Below, piece after piece: positions 38,350-54,971 of a DNA stretch of 55,000 nt (position 1 is the stretch's first letter; every line of letters begins with the position of its first letter). Source of the DNA: Glandiceps talaboti (taxonomy: Eukaryota; Hemichordata; Enteropneusta; Spengelidae); assembly GCF_964340395.1 (NCBI RefSeq), contig NC_135562.1:17051485-17106484 (forward strand). Reading direction: 5' to 3'. A program made the translations under genes and the position numbers. The notes beneath the pieces were generated by a model. That model was not told where the DNA came from. It searched no databases and was given only the letters and a program-made list of their open reading frames with translations.

Positions 38350-39052
38350 TACTTTAAAAGGGTTAGAGTCCACGTTCAATGCCCCTTGTTGACATTGGTT
38401 TGTAGGTAAGAAAGTAATGATTACACACACCCATAACTATATATTTTCTGAAAGCTCTTGGTCCACTCTTTTCAATGAAATTGGTAACATGTGGTTGTAT
38501 GTACTTCCGGTCACGTGACTTGTACATACGTGATAATTTGCATTTTTGGTTCAACAAAAATTAGCTCCTTCAAATTACGACCAACAAAAGAAAACAACGC
38601 ACAGTATTTATCACCAAGTCAGTTGCTACAAAACCGTGTCTCAGATTTCTGATTGCGTAAGTAAGACGATTCTAAATGAGACATATTTGGTTTATTTGGA
38701 CACTATTTGTTTATATTTATATTTCTTCTGAACAAAAACAGATAGGAAAAATCTGAGACTCAGTTTTTGTAGCCATCGATTTGGTGATAAACACCGTGCG
38801 TTGTTTTCTACTGTTGGTCGTAATTTGAAGGTCAGCTATTTTTTGTTGAATCAAAAATGAAAATTATCAGGTACGTACAAGTCACGTGACCGGAAGAACA
38901 TAAACCAAATGTTACCAATTTCACTGAAAAGAGTGGATCAAGAACTTCCAGAAAATATATAGTTATGGGTGTGTATAATTATTACTTTCTTACCTAAAAA
39001 CCAATATCAACAAGGGCCATTGAACGTGGTCTATAACCTGATTTTATAGTTA
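38350..39052. mobile_element. Fold-back element with ~290-bp inverted arms
   Basis: Left arm (about 38355-38655) and right arm (about 38748-39048) are reverse complements at roughly 85% by eye, separated by about 95 bp. Matching landmarks include CCACGTTCAATG, CACCCATAACTATATATTTT, GGTCACGTGACTTGTAC, CAAATTACGACCAACA and TCTCAGATTT. The outer ends (GGTTAGAGTCC and the complement of GGTCTATAACC) resemble each other, but I cannot see a target-site duplication. No transposase ORF. Likely a non-autonomous fold-back transposon or an inverted duplication of a ~290-bp unit. Confidence 0.8.
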
Positions 39053-39690
39053 TGCAAACACGGATGTCAATATTGTGGTCTTAATGTCTAAGATGTACAA
39101 AAGAAAATCCCAAGGGAAAATATTATGTTTTCAAGATGAGTAAATATAAATGGCGTCTCCACAATACTGCCACATACATCTGCTACTCAAGTAGTTCAAT
39201 CACACCCATGTATATTAAACTTTCTCCTATGTTTGCTTCGCTTATTGATTCTTACAGATCATGAAAGCGTACGTGCAGCAGACAACCTATACCTCTCGTA
39301 AACTCGTGCACGAATTGAAATGTGTGTAAATCACAGTTTATTGGAAACGAGAAATCATAAATGTTGTGTAACTTCTGAATGATCTGGACAGTTATAGAAA
39401 CTAAATACAAGCAAATGAGCGTAACTCGATAATCGACTTGTTCGCGATCACCCTCTAGCCTTACATAAAACATACTAAATGAAAATTAATAGACTAAGTA
39501 ATTCACAGCGTCAGCGACGGTCGTGCCTCGACAATATCTTCTATTCCCTTCAATAAGAATGAACGTTCTCAATAGTACAGTTACTGTAAGCAAACATTTC
39601 ACGGTTATCAGCATTTCTTCATGTTTCTTGGAAAATCACTTCCATGATAAGACTCTTAATGCTGTGTATAGCTCTCAAGAACCGACTGAC
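39053..39690. other. Non-coding stretch, nothing recognised
   Basis: AT-rich unique sequence; short frames at 39252-39473 and 39523-39756 show no domain. Confidence 0.4.
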
Positions 39691-39738
39691 TATATCCATA
39701 TTTATATTTATATTTATATTTATATTTATATTTATATA
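39691..39738. repeat. (TTTATA)n hexanucleotide repeat
   Basis: About eight hexamer units. Confidence 0.9.
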
Positions 39739-40172
39739 AACATTCATATTCAGTGATTTATTTTTGAAAAAAAAAAATATTTAAAAACTCTTGACCCATC
39801 ACATCAATTACTTCGTGCATGGATTAGAGTTACATATACTGCTCAATTTCCCCCCAAAATTATTTGAAGAAAAATCAGTCACTTCTGGCCATTTAATAAT
39901 TTCTGGCTTAAATAGTGCACACATGTAATTCATCTTCGTTACTAAAATAGTTTCAGAAAATTTATTTAAAAGTAACGCACAGATTGTTTCATAAATATTT
40001 ATGAAAATTCAGTGTCCCGCGTAGATGTGAAAACCATCTGGAAAGAGGGTCAAACTGTTATATTTTTCTCATAGAAGGTGACGAGAAATGTGTTTCCACA
40101 TTCCGATAGAGTGCATGACAATTTATTCATGATACACCAAATGTTAAGTCGATTGCACATAACATCATGTAT

Positions 40173-40586
40173 TTATTCAATTAAAAACAGAAATACGGTA
40201 GGGTAAAAAGAAAACAACAGACGTCGGGGGATTTCCGCGGGCAGGCATTCTGGTGGACTTCTTTGGCTTTCGACCCCCACCATCTTGAGAATCGCAGGAA
40301 AGCGTGGGCTTGGAACTAGAGTGACGTAAGAAAACGTGTAAGTTTCCGTTCTCCACGAGTAGTACAGACGTGTACAATTGACGATATCCCGGTAGTAAAT
40401 ACCAAACCCGTGATAGGTTGCGCTACTAACCGTCGTAACTATCTGCACGAGAATAACAGTACACATTTTAAACATTTTTATAGACTGCCATTTAGCATAA
40501 TAAATGTTATTGAAGTTTATCTGTAAGTTTGGCAATTGGAATGAAAAACAGACCCATCTTAGTCTTACTGAGCCATGGAAGCACAA
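40173..40586 (-). CDS. Hypothetical ORF, possible secreted small protein
   Basis: A 137-codon minus-strand frame. From the internal methionine at residue 38 it would begin with a hydrophobic stretch (MFKMCTVILVQIVTTVSSA) resembling a signal peptide, and it ends at a TAA embedded in AATAAA (40171-40176 region). The DNA is less AT-rich than its surroundings. It has no recognised domain, and the C-terminal Leu/Phe-rich end looks unlike a folded protein. A TCTCGTGCAG acceptor-like site lies inside the frame, so part of it could be intron. It may well be chance; codon and conservation tests are needed. Confidence 0.2.
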   Translation of the reverse strand: MCFHGSVRLRWVCFSFQLPNLQINFNNIYYAKWQSIKMFKMCTVILVQIVTTVSSATYHGFGIYYRDIVNCTRLYYSWRTETYTFSYVTLVPSPRFPAILKMVGVESQRSPPECLPAEIPRRLLFSFYPTVFLFLIE

Positions 40587-40790
40587 CGCACGTGTACATT
40601 TTTCTTTCTAGATCTATGATGTTACAGGCCTGGTATGCACACGTCTTAAAAGACCTATGCTGTGAAAAGCCCGGTCAGTACACCGGTTTATAGACCCGAT
40701 TTGTTACAGGCCTAGTAAACATATTCTTTTATAGACCTGGACTGTTAGGGGCAAGATCAATAGTTCAATGTAGGATAAAAAAGTAGATTT

Positions 40791-41150
40791 GTATACTTAG
40801 ACCTCAGACCCCCCCCCCCCCCACACCCCTTCTAACTAAATTGACCAACATTGAAAATTGCTTCAAACCGCACAATCAATTTACATATAAAGCCAGTAGT
40901 ATGTAGTGATTAAACAATAGTTCATTTGTTGACACTTTGCTTCATTTTAGTGCCATGCATTTAAGCAAATATTTTTCCATTTCTCAATTTGACATTTTAA
41001 AAAGAAATATTTGTATTTTGGGGTACAAAACAACAATTAAAAGTAAAATTGATTTGTAGGATTAGAATTAAAATGGCCCACCCCCCCCCCCCCCCCATAG
41101 TAAAAGAATTTAGTTTATCCTACATTGAACTATTGATCTCGCCCCTTACA
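40791..41150 (+). repeat. Dispersed repeat family B, copy 2
   Basis: Same element as 19783-20168, same orientation. It differs mainly by expanded C runs (about 40807-40822 and 41080-41096). Confidence 0.75.
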
Positions 41151-43366
41151 GATCTTTTGCATACGTGTCTTGTTATGCCCGGGCAGTGCAAAGAACAGTT
41201 AGAATTGACATTTGAACAGTTGCACATCCAGCTAGTTGCTGTCAGACCAGCTGGGCAATAAGGGAGGTCCCCCAACCATGACATTAGTTGCAAGTTCTCA
41301 CAGGATTACCGAGAAAGTGTTACTATGCATTGCACTCATGCAGTAATCTGTATATTACTCGAGTTGTACCAATTCATGAGTGAGCAGGCCTAGTGTCTCG
41401 TGAAAATGGATTACAATATATAAGATGTTCAAAATTCTGATCTTCAACTGCAAGCCAGACCACATATTTCTGTTGAAGCAACGCCAACAAAATATGCAGA
41501 TGTGGTTTACGACGTTGCCGTGCCTATGACAACGGCAGTAACGAAAAGCTCGCCTTTTTTACTATCCACGCGACTACATAATTTCGTAGTACAAATGCGT
41601 TTACAGTCAGTACACAGCCTCCAGGTGTCTGCCCAATGAACGTCCACGAGTATGTATACATGTTACATCGCTAAGTATGCACTTGTTATGCACAAGGCAC
41701 TAAACCAGATTCCGACTACGGGGTTTAATGGTACATTAAATAGGCGATAAACCGTGACGAGGTAAAACGTACAAATATGTGATAAGCATGTGAAACCCAA
41801 CAGTGAACTATTCTGAGGCTAGAATGAGAAGAGCAGAAAGTAAGGCGCCGGATATTTTGGAGACTTTGGCTCGTATGTGTAACTTTGCCCTTCCTTACAC
41901 GTGGGAATGTTTATTTACTTCCATACGATTCATCGCTGTAACACAGTAATGCGAAGGTCGGGAATAAATCACCTCCAGGGTCACAAAATCATATAAAATA
42001 CACCAAACTTTCTCGCAACGCTGATTAGGATAATAACAGACTGTTTTAACGACATCCTCTCATACCAGTGTTTGGAATAAATGTAATTTGACTATATATC
42101 TTTGTTCGACAATCCATTTCGACATATTTCGACAAAATAGTTTTTTTTTTAAAAACCAATATTATTCTGACTGTAAAGTGAATGTGGCAAACGTTTTGTT
42201 TAAATCATAGTCTACATAAACAATCTAAAATAACTTTATGTGTGCAAAAACGTGTGGGATAAGCAAATTGTTTTGCAAATATTTATAGCGGGACGATCCG
42301 TGTCACTTACTAGTAAACGGCCCAGTCAAATGTTATTTATTCACAACACGTTAACTATGTAAATATTTTTGAGTTCGTGACCTGCTGTTTCCTTGAAAGA
42401 CCTTTCCATCGAAATTTAAAAGCAGTTTTAAGTAACATCAGTTGATTTGTTTTCTGACTTCTCATTCGTTTATACAAAGCCATTTTTAAAAAATTACTAA
42501 TTCGGATTCTCTTCGTCATTTTTTCTTGTCGTGCATCAGCTATATACTTTTCATAGGCCGAATTGATATTAACTAATTCCGTTTATAAATTGCTGTCAAT
42601 GTATTGCTATAAAAAGGGATCAGATTCGCACAAAAAGACGATTCTGAATAGCATTATACATATCTGTACAAATCCCGACGGATAATTCAGCGTATATAGA
42701 GTTCCCTTAGCGTGACCACTACGGTCGTCGTCTTGTCTGAACTCCCGCCCTTTTTATTAGAATTTAGGGAACATTATTCGTGGTTTGTTAATCGACTTTC
42801 ATGTTTCTTATTCACTGTTGTATACAAGAATGAGTTCGAGATTTCCGCTCGAAATAACAGATCAGTGAATTAATATAATGTGATCATGCATGCATACCAT
42901 ACACATAGTAATAGCATATAAAAGCTCACGACATATTTTAGCAAAAAAACCCCCAAATTTTGGACACAAATTTGACTAATTTTGTAAAACAAAATATCAT
43001 ATTTGAACAGAAATTTTGGCATAAACATACCGATGAGACTTGTTTCTATCAATTTGGTCTAAAATGATGTCGAGACGTTGGAACGAAAGACCGAAAAAGT
43101 GTGTTCAGTGGATAGCGGAAAGGTATTAAGTATTCAAGGGGTTAAACAAACTGACATCTATTCGCGCCATGTGTTAGCAAATTTCAATAAATAAGATAAG
43201 GCGGTTGACATTGAAACCACAAAGTAATATATAGACTCTCAGCTAATATGTATAGTATTATTTATTCTATGAATATGTGTTCAGCTATCGATACCTTTCC
43301 ATTGTCGATTTTGACACAAATCATGTGAATTAGATAGTGTACGTCATACACACAAACTCACACACA
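41151..43366. other. Non-coding stretch, nothing recognised
   Basis: About 2.2 kb of AT-rich sequence without gene, RNA or repeat that I can support. Confidence 0.4.
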
Positions 43367-43428
43367 CATGTATGTATGTATGTATGTATGTATGTATGTA
43401 TGTATGTATGTATGTATGTATGTATGTA

Positions 43429-43465
<37 letters not shown>

Positions 43466-43606
43466 ATGTATGTATGTATGTATGTACATGTATGTATGTA
43501 TGTATGTATGTATGTATGTATGTATGTATGTATGTATGTATGTATGTATGTATGTATGTATGTATGCAGGCATGTATGTATGTATGTATGTATGTATGTA
43601 TGTATG

Positions 43607-43638
<32 letters not shown>

Positions 43639-43693
43639 TGTATGTATGTATGTATGTATGTATGTATGTATGTATGTACGGTATGTATGTGTG

Positions 43694-43765
<72 letters not shown>

Positions 43766-43768
43766 CAT
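43367..43768. repeat. (GTAT)n array ending in (AT)n
   Basis: About 315 bp of GTAT with GT, CATG and CAGG interruptions, then about 65 bp of AT from 43700. Both strands are open in all frames (up to about 180 codons): a low-complexity artefact. Confidence 0.97.
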
Positions 43769-44232
43769 ATATACATAAACATAAACACACACATATTATA
43801 TATATATATCTATATGTATATACAGTATGTGTGTGCCACGTGTATATGTGTGAGTTTGTGTACAATATCTAATTAAAAGCAATCGTGTCAAAATAGACTT
43901 TCTCAACGCACATTCTTAGAATATATCGCAAAACATATTAGACGTATATTATATGTTTATAATCTGGACATAGAAACTCAGGAACTCATTCGTGACACAC
44001 GTTTATGGACATGCGATCATTTGAACACATTTTTAATATCACTGAAGTGTTTATCTACTAACACTGGTCTATGCCATAACTTAATTATTTCCACCAACAT
44101 GTTAGTTAGAAATAAGAGTGTTTTTAAGACTAGGTACATTGCGAGAGTAAGGTTATATTAAGACAGGCTGTGAAAATGTGTTAATGAAACATGTCGACAG
44201 CCATCCAATTACAGTGTGTATCTTTACAGCTA
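43769..44232. other. Non-coding stretch, nothing recognised
   Basis: Short AT and AC runs to about 43830, then unique AT-rich sequence. Confidence 0.4.
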
Positions 44233-44615
44233 AAATGATGTCGGCTTGATGTTTCACTCATTGGACATTACGTTTTTGTTACAAAAAGATAGACATATTT
44301 CGACTCTAGACTATTAATAACATAGACACAACAAACACGGCAGGATCCTTTGCCCAATCATATTGAACACTTGATAAGCAGTTATTCTTTCACAGTGCAG
44401 TAAAACAGGCTTCTAATGAAAACATTACACATGGCCATGAGTTAAATGTCTGCATTTGTTTACTTTCTAACTGATAATCAACATTTAAACTCGACTACTT
44501 CTACATCCCCACTGTGCACGACACCTATGTAATTGTTTCTTTTGCATTAGAAGTTGCCTGAGAGTGTGTAATAAATGTCATGTTGCTCAAGTGAAACACC
44601 AAGCTTACATCATTT
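44233..44615 (-). mobile_element. TA-flanked MITE, copy 2
   Basis: A 383-bp element, inverted relative to 29350-29731, flanked by TA (44231-44232 and 44616-44617). The terminal inverted repeats are 25 bp: 44233-44257 and 44591-44615 match at 22 of 25 positions (core AAATGATGT, GCTTG, TGTTTCAC). Similarity between the ends continues weakly inward. No ORF. This copy has the better-preserved ends and defines the element. Confidence 0.85.
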
Positions 44616-47334
<2,719 letters not shown>

Positions 47335-48068
47335 TCAACACGAAAAATAAATTGCGCGCCTTTTTTGTGACCGAAGTAAAAAATGTCGTCAAAGTTACGA
47401 TTTTAGCGCCAAAAATCAACTGCGAGTCTTTTTGCGACTGAACTAGAAATTGTCCTCAGAATTATAGTTTTAGAGCGAAAGTCAATTTCGTGCTTTTATT
47501 GCGAATGAAGAGAAAAGTGTCGTCAAATTTCAATACTTTCAGCGCTATATCAATTTCGCACTTTTTTGCGACTGATGTAAAACCGTGAAAATTATCGTGA
47601 AAATTTAAATTAAATATTTTTTTTTTAAAAGCCGCGTTTAGATTTTCCAATTAATATGCATTTCGCGCGCATCAAGCTTTTGCGGCTGAAGTGGACACTG
47701 TCGCCAAAGTTATCATTCTAGCGCGAAAATCAGTTGTGTGCTATGTTTGCGATTTAAGTAAAAAAACGTAGTCAAACTTACTTTGAGCGCGAATATCAGT
47801 TGGTCACTTTTTTTGCAACTGATGTAAAAATGCCGTGAAAGTTAAATATTGGTTCCATGCAGTCACGTTATTTCCCAACAATGATTTGCGCGCCCCCATT
47901 GCAGATTGTTATGCAAATCACCACAATATGCTTACAGCCTTTCAGCCAGCGCCAGAATTCAATGATGCGCAGTTTTCGAAATTTTAGGCAAAGCAAGACT
48001 TTTAGTGCGAAACATGTTAATTGTGCACCTTTTTCCGACTGCAGTAAATGTGTCGACAACGTTTCAGT
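47335..48068. repeat. Minisatellite, ~67-bp unit, about 8 copies
   Basis: Units carry, in order, CGAAAATCAATTTCG, CTTTTTTGCGACTGA, GTAAAAA, TGTCGTCAAAGTTA and TTTTAGCG. Starts fall near 47341, 47409, 47476, 47545, 47660, 47724 and 47785. After a gap of unrelated sequence (about 47850-47985) a further copy occupies about 47988-48065. The array is unusually rich in CpG (GCGCGAAA, TTGCGAC) for this AT-rich window. Confidence 0.8.
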
Positions 48069-48630
48069 ATTGTTTCATGCAGCCCCGACGCCCAACAAAG
48101 TTGAATATGCCTTAACTGTTTAAATTAGATGTTATAAACTACAAATATTTTATGACGACCTTATTAGTCGGAAGTTTCCCGCCTAAAATGAATCAACGAC
48201 ATTTAGGTGTAGCAATGACTTTTCTTACCTTTAACATTAATCATCCATAGAGCGATGAAGCCACATTTATAACATGTTAAGTTTACTCCTAACAATAATT
48301 TACGTTCAGGGCATTTATTGTAGTAAAAATGGAAAATTATTGTATATCAAATATCTATCTTGCTATCTACTCAGGACTTGTTTACCTTTTTGTTCAATAG
48401 TCCGACGTGCGTACATTTATAGTATTACGTAAATGCAGAAGTACAAATGCAACAATTAATATAGTACATAACAATAACTATGATCCTTGACGTTTCGAAT
48501 AACAATTCTTTGTCAAAAGGTACGGTGTATAGGTCAGATAATCGTTGGATATAGGCCTGAAGAATACCCGTGTACTGTTAAATAGAACAATACGCCGTAC
48601 ACAATTAAAAAAAAACCCGTAGGTACACAT
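48069..48630. other. Non-coding stretch, nothing recognised
   Basis: AT-rich unique sequence. Confidence 0.4.
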
Positions 48631-48689
48631 GTATGTATGTATGTATGTATGTATGTATGTATGTATGTATGTATGTATGTATGTATGTA

Positions 48690-48738
<49 letters not shown>

Positions 48739-48782
48739 ATGTATGTATGTGTGTATGTATGTACGTACGTACGTACGTACAG

Positions 48783-48873
<91 letters not shown>
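48631..48873. repeat. GTAT / GT / GTAC / CTGT / CTGC compound array
   Basis: Successive blocks: GTAT, about 14 GT, GTAT, GTAC (48760-48780), CTGT (48784-48836), CTGC (48837-48872). Neighbouring blocks mostly differ by one or two bases per unit. Confidence 0.97.
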
Positions 48874-48874
<1 letters not shown>

Positions 48875-49698
48875 ATATGATTTATATATACACTGTGTCC
48901 ATTCTAGTATCTTACCACTTGTCTATTTTGTCTTGTACACAGATTCATTATTTACATTCTGTACATGTTCATCTCTGTAAGCTACGATCTTTGTCTTTTA
49001 TGTCATATCCGGATTAAGTATGAAGGGGTGATTGTACATCACAGTGCACGTCCCTTCGAGCTCCAGGGAAGGTTCTCTCACATTGCTTTACCCTTCCGGC
49101 TCTCCCGGAACAACTCATTGTTGTTCGGAATTGACCAATCAGCGGTTTCCTCTGGCAGTTCCGTCACCTGTCTTTCCATTTAAGTGTTTACAATGATATG
49201 TCAATAAATGCCTCAATACAGGTATGCCTATAAGAATACATATTTTAATCTTTAAAACCAGATTCGTGCCTTCTGAGATCGGCAAATGAAATCACGTGTG
49301 TAAACCTCGAGCCTGCCAAGCAAACACCGGATGCGTGGATGCAACACAGACACACATTCAGTCGAGAAAAAACCCACAATGACCCAGTAACGAATGCTAA
49401 ATCTATCATACGAAAACGCGAAGCATGACTTAGCTAAAACAATTGACATCCATTGTCAGGATCTCAGCTGTTCGCACCGTTACAAGAATTCATTCTCATG
49501 TACATTCGTATTGTGAACCAACAAACTTTCGCGTTCAAGACATAATCAGAGATTTCCGCCCCATGACAAGATACGAGCTCATTCTCGCGTACATGATGAT
49601 TTTGTGTGGCATAAAATTGTGGAGTTCAAAGTCACGCGTTCAATGTCATGATCACACATATACGACATTGTTACAAGGAATTCGTTCCTGTGCACATA
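48874..49698. other. Non-coding stretch, nothing recognised
   Basis: The segment 49040-49180 is less AT-rich and includes a GACCAATCAGCG CCAAT-box context, but no gene start is evident. Confidence 0.35.
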
Positions 49699-49777
49699 CC
49701 CCCCCCCCAAAAAAAAAAAATAAAAAAATAAAATAAAATAAAATAAAACATAAAATAAATAAATAAATAAATAAAAA
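49699..49777. repeat. Poly-C, poly-A, (AAAAT)n and (AAAT)n tract
   Basis: C9 is followed by A-rich pentamer and tetramer units. It resembles a retroposon poly-A tail, but no retroposon body was recognised before it. Confidence 0.85.
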
Positions 49778-50876
49778 TGCCATGATCAGGATCTCATTCT
49801 GGCGTTCGTCATACGTGTACTACAGCATATACGTGTCGCACTCATCGATCAACCAGGCGATTCCCACTAACTGCTTTTGCATCTGCTTTAGGTACATGAA
49901 TTATGTGCCTTTTAATCCCCAGGTTAACAGATGACATAGAAATTAGACAAAATAATGAGAATAGTTGTATCTTTTGGAATTGGTCGTATTTACGTAACGT
50001 TTTCCAACCGGCATACTTGCCTGGCATACCAGGCCGAACATACACGCTAACCCGGCATGGTTTGCAATATTGTCGCAGTAAATCACCCTTTTATCACCAA
50101 AATAGAGATCTTTGGCTCAGATTTACGAGGTCCATAAAGACAAATTGCGAGATGAAAGTTTGACGCTGTTGCCGATAAAGTGAAATATATGGACAATGCA
50201 TGTCGCCTATATGACCTACAAATCATGCGAAATAAAATGAAATCTCCGGATAAAACATTTGCTTTCATTCGCAGCTGTCAATGCGATGATAATTTAAGTC
50301 AATTTTTCAGAGTAAACTAAACGTTATTAATGATGAAATACAACTTTAGTCAATTGAAACATGTAAGGCTGAAAAGATAACACAGTGTAATAATAAAACG
50401 AGAGGATAAATTTATCTTTGCGTCAACTACTCTCTCTCTCTAAAGACCTTGGAGATATCGTGGCGTGGTGAGTTAAACACGTAATAAAGAATAGAGAGAA
50501 AATACAGACACATACACGGGTCAGGTAAACCGTCGTGTAGTAAAACCTTACTGAGAATTTCACCAAGACCCTTCGCCGATCGGATCAAAGATGATCCTTC
50601 TCACTTACTATGTGTATATAACAAGGTTATTACGATAACCACGATTATATTGGAGGATTCGATCGTTAACAACCAGCCATCTGCGTAACCAACTTTTTTT
50701 TAGCAAATTTTAGGGAAAAATATGAAATTGAAACAAAGCAATACAAGCTACACCAACATGTTAAGATGTGTACCCAACAGCGATTGGCTGAACGATTTTG
50801 TGTACCAACGATCTACATATAAATATCCATCGCTTTAGCACATTTTGATAAAATAGTGCAATACAGTTAGAGGATA
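49778..50876. other. Non-coding stretch, nothing recognised
   Basis: Open frames at 49842-50268 lie on both strands without any domain. Confidence 0.4.
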
Positions 50877-53443
<2,567 letters not shown>

Positions 53444-53849
53444 CCTACCTACCTACCTACCTACCTACCTGTAGACCTACCCGCCAGGTCACCCACCCAT
53501 GTACCCACATCCGTCCGTCATAAGTCAGTCAGTCAGTCAGTCCGTCCGTCCGTCCGTCGGTTCGACTACCCGTCCATCCATCCATCCATCCATCCATCCA
53601 TCCATACATACATACATACATACATACATACATACATACAGACAGACAAACAGACATAAACACACATACATACATACATACACATACATACATACATACA
53701 TACATACATACATACACACATCCATCCATCCATCCATCCATCCATCCATACATACATACATTCATACATACATACATACATACATACATACATACATACA
53801 TGCTATCCATCCATCCATCCATCCATCCATCCATCCATCCATCCATACA
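53444..53849. repeat. Compound array of CTAC, CAGT, CCGT, CCAT and CATA blocks
   Basis: Blocks alternate: CTAC (53444-53470), CAGT and CCGT (53524-53558), CCAT (53573-53606), CATA (53606-53640), GACA, CATA, CCAT (about 53720-53748), CATA, CCAT (53806-53846). Confidence 0.97.
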
Positions 53850-54714
53850 TATTAATATCATAGGTATATTATTATTAATGTGGTAATAATACTAAAGCTA
53901 CATCTGAATAACATCAGACTTCTGTATATTGAACTGTTGCCCGAATTACACAGTTTCTACCGGTTTCATCATTCCTATGCTACTTCCTAAATGTATCACT
54001 CTAATTTCTCATAATCAGAGGTCCTGTGAAATATTTGTCTGTAATTACCAGCGGCCATGACAGCACGTGAACTTTAAACCTTGCATCGAGGCCGTCTACA
54101 TTTTAATGTTTCTTACGTGCTCGGAAATCGCACTCCTTTGCTAGTCCGGCAAACCAAAAGAGGCGGTAAGCACAGTCATGACTTTGAACCACATATGATT
54201 TACCCACGAACCTGTCGTTGTATCGTACAATTGATGGGTGGCATTTAGATCAACTGTAATTATTTCAGCTGAATCACCGTAGTAAAACGAAAATTATTGA
54301 CTTCTTAAAACCAACATGTTAGCCATGATTAATAGTGGGCTTTGCACTCTAGGCGATGTTTTAATCCAGGGGTGGACAAGTCTTTTTCAAAGTGTGCATA
54401 AAAGGGAATACTATTCCCGTGGGCTATGGAACTGAAATATAACCCTTTCCACAAAACCGAGCGTCTAAATATCATTTATTTCCCGAAATAAATTGATTTC
54501 TGGCATATTTTAAACTCGATAATTTGTCTTAAAAGTTCATATCTATTTATGTATTGCTATCGGGGACGTCGATACCATGGCTGACAGAAGCCATTAAATG
54601 CAAATTGAATGCGATGATGCATATTTTTATGAAAAAAATGAAAATGCCTCAAGAGTGTCGCTAATACTATTATAATACAAGTAGGAACCGGATGATAAAT
54701 TGTCTTGTACTCAC
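53850..54714. other. Probable intronic or flanking sequence
   Basis: If 54715-54862 is an exon, this lies downstream of its splice donor on the minus strand. A further acceptor-like TAATTACAG precedes an open segment (54253-54141, minus) encoding NATHQLYDTTTGSW, but its reading phase does not fit the donor at 54715. Confidence 0.3.
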
Positions 54715-54862
54715 TCTATGAGAGCCAGCAGTTGTCTCTTCACACACGAACGCCTCGGAGTCCCACACTACCAAACCGAACCAGTATTCAGGACCGTTAC
54801 ACAAAATGTTGTTTCTGCGCAGGAATTGATGTAATTTTCGATGGACTTTTTCCCAAAGTAAA
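54715..54862 (-). CDS. Candidate internal coding exon, unidentified gene
   Basis: On the minus strand a GTCACAG acceptor (exon from 54862) opens 49 uninterrupted codons that end exactly at a consensus donor, GTGAGT (exon ends 54715). The peptide begins LLWEKVHRKLHQFLRR and continues CNGPEYWFGLVVWDSEAFVC; it is balanced in composition, with a basic amphipathic first third and a Trp/Cys-rich second part. It is unlike the low-complexity frames elsewhere. An alternative acceptor (CCTGCGCAG) lies inside it. An in-frame TGA precedes the acceptor, consistent with an intron. I do not recognise the family. The rest of the gene would lie beyond the right edge (5' exons) and possibly at lower coordinates. 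Confidence 0.4.
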
Positions 54863-54908
54863 CTGTGACATCATGACAAATTACACCGTGGTCAACAAAC
54901 AATATATA

Positions 54909-54971
54909 AATTTCATCTGGGCATGCACATCGGACGATTTGAATTTCATCTGGGCATGCACATCGGACGAT
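54909..54971. repeat. 33-bp tandem duplication
   Basis: Two near-perfect copies with the core CATCTGGGCATGCACATCGG, the second starting at 54944. The lack of divergence suggests a recent event. Confidence 0.9.

Noticed and set aside
47335-48068. Regular repeats considered as a CRISPR-like array
   Set aside because: Units are continuous tandem copies without unique spacers, in a eukaryotic context.
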